Assembly: GCA_029379385.1 (NCBI GenBank)
Contig: CM055608.1
Coordinates: 27,464,350-27,528,349 of the forward strand
Length of the DNA: 64,000 nucleotides
Source: Quillaja saponaria
Lineage: Eukaryota; Streptophyta; Magnoliopsida; Fabales; Quillajaceae
Direction: 5' to 3'
Position numbers and translations under genes: made by a program. The notes below the pieces were generated by a model, which was not told the origin of the DNA, did not search any database, and worked only from the letters and a program-made list of their open reading frames with translations. How positions within the stretch are numbered: the first letter of the stretch is position 1; every line of letters starts with the position of its first letter. This document shows, piece by piece, positions 11,312-22,031 of this stretch.

Positions 11312-11928
11312 AAAAAATAAAGATACTTACAAACTTTGCTTCTAGTAATATTTAGTGTTGTGAATGTATATTTAGAAGTGACCATAATTAAACATGACTA
11401 ATATTATTGGTTTGCACCAACTTATATTTGCAAGTGCCGAATTATGGTTCTATGGACATTATTACCCATTAGTCAGTATCATATCTTGTAGCTTAGATTG
11501 CAGATAGTTACCCCCTGACCTGCAAAATGACTTGAGTTCAAGAGTCACTGAGAAGGAGTAGTATCTGAAATTTCACTATTTTGGAATGTCTGGATGTTTC
11601 TCAACCAAATTACATTAAATGCTTTTGTTTGGGCAGAAAAGAAAATGAGGTGAAAGTTATAATCTATTCTTCCATTTTCTCTCTCCATTTTTTTCCTTCC
11701 ATATTTGTTCACTTCTTATGTCTTTTTCCCATACAAGGCATAAGGGAAAGGAGCATAGGCCTATCAATGTTTCTAAGTTTTTTTCCACCCATTTCCCGGA
11801 CCACAACCACCACCGCCACTAACATGAAAGTCCACTATAGCAAAAGTTTCAAGCAACAGAACTCCTGCCCCAACAATATATATGTCTCATCAGTGTCTTC
11901 TCCATCTTCACGATCCACACTAGAATAG

Positions 11929-11936
11929 TATAAAAG
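11929..11936 (+). promoter_or_regulatory. TATA box of the small-protein gene
   Basis: TATAAAAG lies 92 bp upstream of the ATG at 12028, suitable spacing for a short pyrimidine-rich leader. Confidence 0.6.
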
Positions 11937-12027
11937 TGCATTCTTCCCTATTTCTTTTCTAAGATAAACTCTACATTTCTTGTGTTCTTACTAGCTCCAT
12001 TTCTCAAAACTCTTCAATCTGTAACCA

Positions 12028-12228
12028 ATGGCTTCAACTATTGAACATGTCAATACTTCAAACACTGAGAAGATTAGGCTTCCTCCTAAAAGAGGCCAGA
12101 TCAAAGTTAAAATAATGACACAGCTTGTCAAAATGGTGGCAAAAATAGGAAGAGGATCAAGCAGCGAGAAAAGGGTGGCAACCGATGAATCAACTTCTCC
12201 AGTGCATGAGGATCCAAATTACATGTAA
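12028..12228 (+). CDS. small basic protein of 66 aa, function unknown
   Basis: This is a single-exon frame from ATG (context ACCAATGGC, a good plant start) to TAA. The protein is basic and has no signal peptide or membrane segment. It contains LPPKRGQIKVKIMTQLVKMV, a stretch resembling short plant proteins annotated only as uncharacterised that carry a PPKRG-(Q/K)-IK motif followed by an amphipathic helix. The C-terminal third is Ser/Thr/Glu-rich. A TATA box and a pyrimidine-rich leader precede it, which supports a real gene. No biochemical role can be assigned. Confidence 0.7.
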   Translation: MASTIEHVNTSNTEKIRLPPKRGQIKVKIMTQLVKMVAKIGRGSSSEKRVATDESTSPVHEDPNYM

Positions 12229-14300
12229 GTTCAGAAGGGACATGGTTATGGAAATGAGAGGTTACAAACCCTTCTCCTCAAATGTCCTCTTCATTCTTCA
12301 AGTAGTTGTAAAGCTTCTCTATGCATGCCTCGGCTGCATAGCATTGCCTACTTATTAGTACACTTCACTGTCTCTCTGTGTTGTGCTTAAGTTTAACATG
12401 GCTGGGTTGAAATATTGTGTTATCATCTCTTCTTTATAAGTTATTATTTTTCATTTGGTTGCCATTCAATGAAGTAAGACAACAAGAAAGTATTATTGGG
12501 TTAGGTTTCATTGTGCATGGATATAATTTAGATTAACATGGTTGGTAGATCTATCACTTACATAAGGCAGCTGAGCTGGCAAGACCAAAAGTGTTTTGCT
12601 AATTTTACATGTAGGCTTTCCTTTCCTAGAAATGGATGTCCTGCAAGCCCCTGTTTTGTTCAATTATTAATGCAATATTAAGTGGACTACAAGTTGGACA
12701 GAGAACTATGCAGTTTCAACCCCGTAGAAGGCAAACAATGAAGGTGGGTTGATTCTATATGGTGTTATGGTTTTTCAGATTTTCACCAAATTACAGCTTA
12801 CCTTCCTGATTAATGGGGATTACAGTTGAAAAAAAAAACTACTCCACTTGAGAGTGGTATCCTCTGCCAAACAGTTACTCTGGTAATTAAAGACACTAAA
12901 GCAGTGTAAAAAAACATCCAAGATTGTAAGACTTTGTGTAATAAAGTACTTTGTAACACCATTTTGTCCAATTCTATAAAGGCCTAATGGCTCTACAATC
13001 AAGCTGCAATTGTCATATTAGTAATCAAATCAAATGGAGCCACTTACCCAAAAGCTTCGCACAAACAAATAGAGTTGATAAAATGTTAAAATTGAGTTTG
13101 TCTTAGATTTTTTCTATGATTTTGAAAAAGTTTCAAGTTATCCATTAATCTATCACAACCTCATCTTTTAACCGGATTTAATATCAGCTACACTGAAAAA
13201 ACTCAACACAAGATAAGTATACTCAAAACTTATGTTGTTAGTTCCATTGATAGTTAGTCAGTTATACCAAGAAATAGTAATATAAATTCTTCGGTTCTGT
13301 AGTATACTGACGAATGAAGTCTCCATTAGGTCAATAAATATAAACATCTTCAAAGGGATAAATGAGGAAGAGAGAAGAAAAAATGAATGTAATTTATTTC
13401 ATGAACAATTTTGCTGCTGGATCCATAAAGAAGGAGACATCTTCTCTATTTTGTTGCTAGTTTAATACTGACTAATCATGCTTGTCTCTGTTAAGAAATA
13501 AGCAGCTATATTTGTTGACAAATTTTGCTGTGTCGACTCCAGTAATTGAGGTTGAGGGTGTCCGAGGGTAACTTCTGTTCGTTGTTTTAAGGTTGAATGA
13601 TACTTTTAATCCATTTAGTTTCGAAGAGAGAGGTTGGCTCAATTCCGACAAAGTGACAACTACGTATACCCAGAAAATGACGTTCACATACTATGCGTCT
13701 GACGTACACGTGGTCATAAGCACCCTAATCTACATTTTGATCATTATGTTGAATTTGGCAAAGCCAAAATTCTCCCTATTGATGTAGCATGTTTTGTCCG
13801 AGCATATAACTTGCATGCCTTTTCTGTTGGTCTGCTTGCTTAGCGAAGTCCAATGCACACATTATTGTGAGCAATCCCAAGTAAATATAAGTTCCCATTA
13901 TAGTTTGGTTTTCATCATTTTCCATCCATCATGATATAGAAAGTAATAGAAACAGCACTTCTATGCTTCAATATCCTCACTACAAGATGTTTAGTATCCC
14001 TTCCTGAAACCAAACAACGAAACCTAGATACAGCCAGCAGATACAGTAGCCATGCACAAAGAAGTTTGCAAGCCGTCCACTGATACATATGATTGTTGGG
14101 TTAATTCATCCTGCTAATTATTGCTGCGTATGGAATGACAATATCATACCAAACATTGTAGCATCATCGTCAAAGGCAAAACTTAAACAACTTTTTGAAA
14201 CCAACTATGCAAGAATCGGCAACAGGCATGTGCCATCAGTATGCACATAGGTGTAAAGATCTGTAAACCTCATGCAGCCTGTTGAATCTGATTCCCAATA
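12229..14300. other. intergenic
   Basis: No gene is seen. Near 13590-13790 the sequence AAGGTTGAATGATACTTTTAATC begins a stretch that resembles the end of the 6884-7934 element and may be a related remnant. Confidence 0.4.
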
Positions 14301-17300
14301 TTAAGCATCAGCTCCTGGCTCCTGAATTTGGATTGCCGTCTTGGATAAACTTGCTTCCAACTCATTTAACTCATCCATGTCTAATTCGTCTTCGTCTTCA
14401 TCTTCATGAGGAAAGACTTCAGAGTCACCACTAGCTTTTGTTGAGGTACTTGGACCATCTCCAGCAGAATCACCATTGGCCTGAAGTTGAACCCAACCAA
14501 CAAATTAGTAAAACTACATAAATATTCATTATAAAGATTGTGAATGTTCACTTACATCAATCATGTCTAGCACTTTAAATAGAGCAAGGAGAGAGGGAGA
14601 CAAAGGAAGAAGATAAGAATCAAGGCCAATTAGCAAACTATTGACATGTGAATTGTACCATACAGTGAGCACTTCTGTTTTGAAGGGGAGAACAGAAACT
14701 CACACCAACTAAATGTAGTTCATGCTACAGCTCCATCACTTACTGTAATAATACCAATGTAAAACTGTTAACTTTGCTCTTTAATACAACCAAGGACTGA
14801 GATAAGTCCAACTTAAAAAGAGCAGTCTTTTGATTGACAACATATAAATGACAGTTGTTTGAATCATTAATTTTATTTTCCAACAAATCATTGATTTCTG
14901 TTCTTTGCATTAATTATGGTAAATTTTTCAATACAGATAATTACAATACCATTAAACGTGATTTCAGAGCTGGCACAAGGTTAGTCCAACATGCATACAG
15001 CCAGTTCAGCCATGTTTTTGTCTTATGGAGCAATGACTACTTTTAATTGTCTCCATGCTTCATAAGGAACTAACTGCAAGGCCAAGCATGTTATACTTAG
15101 CTTTGTTATAGAGTACAGAGTACAGACAGACAGAATATACATACATACACAAATATATGTGGGTCATGATCCATTGACATCAACAATGACTAAATTAAGA
15201 GACCCAGGTCATCAGGACCACTATTTCATCGTCCACACTGTCTTGTTCCATGTTTCTCTCCTCTCATTGCAAGACTAGCTTTCCCACCAAACTTGCATGA
15301 GATTCATAATTAAGAAAAAGGACAGAAAGAAAGTAAGAACAGTCTGAAACAAGAGGAATATGTAGGGTTGTTTTGTGATCTCGGCGAAGTGTAGATTGGT
15401 ACCCAGCCATCCCAATACCTTTAAATCGATATCATCACTCTTATAAATTTTTTTAACTTTTTCCCTTTTTATTTTAGGAGGAAGGATAGAAGCAAACAAA
15501 GGCACTAGCTAGAACAAAAATAATCGAAGTTTGTTTTCTATGCATCAACCATTCAGATCAAAACTAGGACTTTACGGATCCTCCCTTTTCTCTTTAAGTA
15601 TGATAAGAATGACCTAACCAAATCATATACTGAACTAGTGAATATATTATCACAATGAAAAAAATTGTTTCATTTACATAACGGCATGGGGAGAGAGAGA
15701 GACACACACACATGGGAACTGCTCCCATGTGGCAAATGGATATGCTCAGTTCCATGAAGGCAGAGATGAGGAGGGATGCATGTACAAGAGAGAAAAATAT
15801 AAGTGGGTTTCTTGGTTCAAGAAATTAAAGTTTGCTGATGTAGATGATTGTGTATTTTCAACCAACCAAATCAACTGTGTATAATTGGTGTATGTGTCAA
15901 TGGATCCTGACCCTATACACACAGCGACACAATACTGATAAAAGAACTACATGTCCTGTTATAGTTATAGTATTACATACCAGTTCATGAGAAAATTATA
16001 GCAAAAAAATACCAACAGAAAATCACAAAAGCTGAAATCAAAGAATTGAAACTTCATGTTAACGAAACCCAAAAGTGCAAAAGCACATATCTAGATCTGA
16101 CTTTCAAATGCATCAAAGCTACTGAATGTTCACAATGTAGAAGGAAGAATATGAAAACAGAGATGTATGCTGAACCATGCTTACCAAGAATAATTATTAC
16201 ATTAACTTTTTTCTACACACATCTTAAATAAACTAATAAAGTAGAATGCTAAAGTTCAGTAAGTACGTAAAACCACACTTAACTAATGCTGAAAAACCCA
16301 CAACAGTAGCATGTCAAGATTCAGTAATATCTGTGGAAGAGATGAACACTCAAAATTATTAAGCAAAAAAATTACCTTTTGTCCCATAACATCAGATTCT
16401 TGCTCTCTTTGGTACTTCTCGTATGCCTCGGCATCATCCACAAACAAGCTAGAATCTGATAAGAATAGCTCACGACCGCTGCAAGGAGGAAATAATATTG
16501 ACACATTTATTATGTGACACCCAACAAGAAGGCAACAAGCCTTTTTAAACGAGTGCATTTCAACAAGGAACTTCAGTGAATCAACACCAGGCAACTTCAT
16601 CTCTCATTCTTCATTTTCTTTTTCTTTTTTGTGTCACTGTGTATGTAGTTTTTTTTTTTTTTTTTTGAGGGGGAATGGGGACAAGAGCGGTGGGGAAAGA
16701 GGGTTGACCAATATGTGCTTGTGATGTAGTCCATTATTGCCATACCAAGAGAAAAAAGATTGGAATACTGGGATGTGCATGCGTATACACGATTCAGAGA
16801 AAGAAGAGCAAGAATATACCTCATGCGGTCATTCTTAGCCCTCTCAGCCATTTGTGCAGCCAAACCAGCATCTCTTTCTTCTATCTTCTTCTTCTTCCAT
16901 TGCATGAATAACTCAGGAGTCATAGGAGTGGTTGTTGTTACTTTTGCACGCTAAACCATGAATGTGTATTTGATGAGTTAACTCAAAATTATGCGTAGAA
17001 GCGAAAGAGTCAAACTGATGGAAATATATAATATGCCCGAAGATGAGATGAATAGTCAGTCATGGAAAAGATTTACTAATCACCTGATTTTCTATCTCCT
17101 CCTCAATGGGTATTTTGTCCGCTTCCTCCTCTAACAGCGCTTTCATCTGAGACTTTAATAAATACCCAGGGGGAAGAGCATGCCTGTAGTGGCAGTCTTT
17201 ACCACCATTAGGGCAGTCCCAAAACCAACCATACTGCTTCTTCTCCACTGCTTCCAGAAAGTACTTACAGACCTGTGCATAAATACAGACAAGAAAAAGA

Positions 17301-18835
17301 TTCACTTTCAGTACCACGGTCCAGAATGTCAAAATCATCAATAATATAAAGAAATTCACTTAGCCTAAGTTTGTTTTATAGAAGATAACATGTCAGTGCA
17401 TGTATGTAGTTTCCAATGCCCATAAAGTAGTACAGATATCTGGTAGGACAAAGTTATATTGGGATAGTCAACAGGTTATAAGAAGTTAGGCAATGAATAT
17501 GGGTGACTCGGTGGCAGAGGCCGGCAGCTGAGGACAAGCTCCTGCCAGTGGCAGGAGCACCTAGGTGCTAGAGCTGATGGTCCAAATTGAAAGGTGGCTA
17601 GGAGTTCCGCAGGGGTGATTAGTGCTAGTTGGAGTTGGATGATGGGTGTTAAAGAATGCTAGAGCTTAATTGAAGAAAGACTACTGCCTCTGGAAAGAGG
17701 TCTATTCTTCCTTCTAAAGGGTTATTGACCATTTAAATGGACTGAAATTTTTTTAGTTGAAATACATTGCCAAAACAAAAGTATGATTCAGTGGATCTCA
17801 CTATCTCGTCCCAACGAAAATGCAAACTACCCATTACACAAAAATAGCACCTGCATCTACAATAGGAAAACATGCTGCACTAACTACAATTTTTCAGAAA
17901 ACTTACTATTTCAGTGGGTTTATTCTGCTTATACTCGGTTTTCTTTGATTCTACCACCTTCTCCAGGGTCTCTTGGTCCCAGTCCTCCATCGATTCTTCA
18001 AAGAAAACAAATCAAATAACAAATTAGAAAAAGTGCAAACCGATTACCCAAAGTTGTGCAAATATCTCTAGAATTAATCCAATACCTTCATCACGCTTAT
18101 CACTGTAAATATCAATCTTTTCCCCTTTCCTCTGAACATTCAAGTCGTGTGAGAACTTGCACTTAAAACCTTTGGCACACTGACCCACCTTAAAAAACTC
18201 ACATAATATGGACTTGGGATCAACGCCTAATCAAATACCAACATCAGTGATGATCAGTCAGAGATGCATAAAACAAAAAATTACAATCAATTTTTTGAAA
18301 ATTAGATTAAAAGGCAAATCCGAAATCATTTCTTTAAGGTTAAATAAAATAAAATAAAATACAGTAATTTGAGATGATTACCAACTGGCACTTTAGGTTG
18401 AGTAACAGCAATTTTGAACAAATCATTCAGCTCCTTCTCTTTGGCCTTCTCTTCCTCCTTCTTTTTCTGTAAATTTAAATAATAACAATAATAAACAATT
18501 AATATCATTTCCCCAAATGTTCACATAGAAAATACATCATGCATGAAAAAAAATAAAAAATCAGTTTTTTCATGGTCCCAAAAGAAAAACAAATTAAAGG
18601 GTATACGAAATATGATGAATTGAGACCCGAAAAAACAAAAAAACCTAAAGACGTCAAAACAGAAACCTTGGCGGCGTCTTTGGAAGGGTCGGGTCTGGGC
18701 ATGTACAGACTGCTTAAGGCTCTGGACGTACTTCTGCACATTTTTGCTCTTGTTCTTGTTCTTAAGACCGAAGGTCTTGTCCTCTACAAGCTTCTGCTTC
18801 TTCGCTACATCGGCTTTAGACTGTTTCGGCGGCAT
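14301..18835 (-). CDS. CCCH zinc-finger protein, ZC3H15/DFRP1 type (C3H11/C3H21-like)
   Basis: There are eight exons: 18667-18835, 18382-18466, 18086-18226, 17907-17995, 17084-17272, 16820-16950, 16376-16478 and 14301-14480. All have GT-AG junctions. The product is about 361 aa. The start [20 protein letters not shown] and the region around residues 10-42 are highly conserved. Two CCCH fingers follow: [19 protein letters not shown], and a second running from [20 protein letters not shown] to CHYRH. A DFRP-type charged middle and an acidic tail ([17 protein letters not shown]) come next. The animal homologue binds and stabilises the GTPase DRG1 on ribosomes, and I infer the same role. Odd point: exon 1 has one base too many. 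The conserved part runs in frame to KQSV, then continues as [10 protein letters not shown] in another frame. The extra base is about 18701. Using an earlier GTACAT donor (exon end 18707) would restore phase with loss of about 13 residues. Confidence 0.9.
17538..17568. repeat. two overlapping perfect palindromes in an intron
   Basis: GCTCCTGCCA-G-TGGCAGGAGC (17538-17558) is directly followed by the 12-base palindrome GCACCTAGGTGC (17557-17568). They lie in a short GC-rich patch inside the fourth intron of the CCCH gene, unlike the AT-rich DNA around it. Confidence 0.8.
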
Positions 18836-19035
18836 CTCTTATCGGCATCAAAAATTTCTCTGTAATCCTTAAATATCACTAAAAATAAATAAAATCTGAC
18901 AAAAATTGATCAGATGGCTTGGCCAATTGACCGGTCCTGAGCTGCGGCGTGCTTGGACAAGGAGCTCTCCGCCTCTGGTCTAGGTTTTGGACCGGACGAG
19001 GGTCTAGGGGCCTCGAAGCTTAAGGAAACCAGTAG
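18836..19035. promoter_or_regulatory. CCCH-gene promoter and leader region
   Basis: This is the sequence upstream of the minus-strand CCCH gene, GC-richer from 18910 to 19030, ending where the AT-rich repeat begins. No specific motif is assigned. Confidence 0.35.
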
Positions 19036-21068
19036 AAGTCCCGTGCGATGCACGGGATAAATAAAACTTGTCATTTAAAAAATTAAAATGAGTTAACACA
19101 CAAATCAACGTGGATATGACGATTTACTCCCTAATTTTGTGTATAGAAAGAAAAAAAAAGTTAATGTCTGTTTAGCTAAACATGTGTAAAAATATTGGAA
19201 CTCTATAAAAGAAATATTGAGTAATCTGTTTTGAAATATTTCTACAAGTGTTGTAAAAAATATTTTTATATAATATTTTTAAAATCTAAATAATAAAAAT
19301 ATATTTTTTATTTTAGTTTTTATGTTTTAAATAATGATAACATGTATTTATTTTTATTGATTCAAAATATTTTAATTTTATAAGTAAATGTATACATTGA
19401 AATACGATAAATATCATTGATATATATTTTAATTAAAATTTTATTGAATTAATTTGAAAAACGTTTTGTTTATAGTTTCAAGATTTTAAAAGTCTATAAA
19501 AAAAATACTTTTATGTAAATTTTTAAAATTAAAATCTCTATCACCAAATAGTTATTGGTAAAGAGTTAAGCCTAATTTTTTTTTTAAAAGCTAAACCAAA
19601 CACGAACAATATATACCTACACGAAAATTAGTATAAGAGCAAATTATACTCCCCTTACTACAATTAATTCTTTTAGTCCTTAATAATAACATAGTATGCC
19701 TCAATATTATTTGGATTGGATTGGATTGGCTTGCCACATACTGTTTTATTAATGTTTTTGATTGAATTGGTTGAAATTTCAAAAGTTAGTAAATCGATCT
19801 AATCTAATAATTCATAAATATTTTTTGTTATAAAAAATAATATATCTCATAAAATAATATCATTTCTAATTATTTAATCAATAATCAACTAACTAGTAAC
19901 CCCTCTACCGACCCAATTAAGTTCATTGTGTATTATAGTCCGTTTTATGCTTAATTGTACTTTTTGAAATATATTCTTAATTATTAAAAATTTAGAATAG
20001 ATTATTACTCTTTAAAATATATTACATTAACTTTTTATTGTGTAATATAAGTTATTACTTAAGCAAGTGACTTGTAAAATAACAAGTATAAATAAATAAA
20101 TAAACCTAATCTAATCAATCCAATCTAATCTAATATATGGTTCATTGATTGGATTGGATTGGCCTCAAAAAAAATATGAACCAATTTGGTTAGATTGATT
20201 TAGGACTAGCCCTAAATTTGAACCAATTTGGTTGGATTGAAAACCTTTACTTTCACCTATTGTATTTCTTATTTTTATATTTGTATGTTTAAAATATTAT
20301 TTTGATATATTTAAAATATATATTATATATAACATCAATTTTAATATTCAAACATTATTTTACTTGTACATGTGTAAAAATATAAAAAATAATATGTTAA
20401 GATTAAACAATTGAGATTAACATAATGTATTGATATTTAGAAGAAAAATAATATAAAAGTAAATATTTAGGACTCATTTTAATATAAAAATAAAAATAAC
20501 ACTTTAAGTATTATGAAGATCAAATCTAAATTTTTAGTATTTATTTTTGATTATTTTGTAACACCATTAAAATTTCAATCATTCTATATATTTTCTAAAA
20601 TTTTAAATATTAGTGTTAATTCAATAAATTTAAGTTGAGAATGTAATTTGCTTATATCATAAATATGTCTACAAACACAAAAATGAACGAAATATCACCA
20701 TGATTTACAAATGAATCTATAATATGAGAAATAATACACTATCAATTATGTAAGCGGAATTATTACTATTAATTTATTATAAAATATATATTAATATGTA
20801 AATCAAAGTATATTTTTGTTTCGAACTAAAAATTTCTACATACGTGTTGTACATTTGAATTCATCAAATATTTTCTTAAATTTTAAATGTTTTTTGTTTT
20901 ACATAATTTTGGACATGAATATGTTGTTATGATAAACTATAATTTGTGGAAGTTAAAGTATTTCAAACTAGTAATTGATTAATTAAATGATACTGAAATT
21001 TAATATAATCACTTTAAGAAAATTATAATATATATACATATATTACCTTATCCCTTAGCACGGGTTAA
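19036..21068. mobile_element. about 2-kb AT-rich repeat element with related ends
   Basis: The left end carries the palindrome CCCGTGCGATGCACGGG (19040-19056) followed by ATAA. The right end, read inward, is CCCGTGCTAAGGGATAA (21048-21064). The shared CCCGTGC...GGGATAA words suggest inverted termini of one element. The palindromic CCCGTGC-N3-GCACGGG word is common in plant intergenic repeats. The interior is extremely AT-rich with no coding frame. TTGGA-type repeats occur at 19711-19730 and, in both orientations, at 20110-20165. The class is not assigned. Confidence 0.45.
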
Positions 21069-22031
21069 AAAATTTATTTTTTAATAAGAAAATAAGTTTT
21101 AAGCTTTTAATTGAATAATTTTCTACCTCAATTATTTATTTTTATGTTTAATTTTTAACTTTAAAATATTAATTAAGTGAATCAAATTTTTTATAAAATC
21201 ATATCACATATAATTTTTAAAAATTAATAAATTTATGATATAATAATTTATAAATGGATAAAAATTATTCAGAAGTTCTTTTTTAAAAATAAGTTTAAAG
21301 AAATAATATATATTTTTTCAAATTCAGTTTGTATTGATATTATTTTTTCATGATGATATTTGCATGAAAAAAATAAACAAATGACAAACATATGAATCTA
21401 AAGTTACCATAAAAATAGATTTTCTATTTTATCCAAAAAATATGAAACGAGATGATTAAAATTTCATTATTTTTTCAATTTTTTTATTTTTATACTAATT
21501 ATTAAATAAATAATTTTAAGTTATTTTCCAAATTAATGTGCTTTTATAAAAATGAGCCTACTTGATTATTATTTTAAACATAAAAAAGAATATAAAATAT
21601 TTTAGTTTAAAATTAAAGATTTATTTATTTATTTATTTTTTTAAATATGACTTATTGAGAATGTAAAATTATTATATAATTTATTAAGAAAAATTAAATT
21701 TATTATTATTTTTCTTTTTGTAATTTCATATTATCCGATCTACCCCTGGATATTGTAGACGTGGCAAGCTACTGATGGATTGATGTGTCTGTTTCTGTCA
21801 TTTCCGGTATTCAATGGAAACGAGGTCAGAACTAACGTTTTTGAGTAGTACTCTCAAACACGTGCAACGTTTTCAATATCCTAACCTTGGGATACAACGG
21901 TTGGACAATCCACCATTCACCCCAACTAAAACACCCGCCTTTCAAATCCAATCCACTGAAAATCCCAAAACCCATAAAAACCCCCAATGCTCGCTCTTCA
22001 CTGCCCACAAAAATCGAACTTTTAGCCGAGG
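21069..22031. other. AT-rich spacer and PPR promoter
   Basis: It is extremely AT-rich up to about 21730 and then of ordinary composition. The last 300 bp should hold the promoter and leader of the PPR gene, but I see no certain core motif. Confidence 0.4.

Noticed and set aside
18572..18865. 97-codon plus-strand frame
   Set aside because: It is antisense to exon 1 and intron 1 of the CCCH gene.
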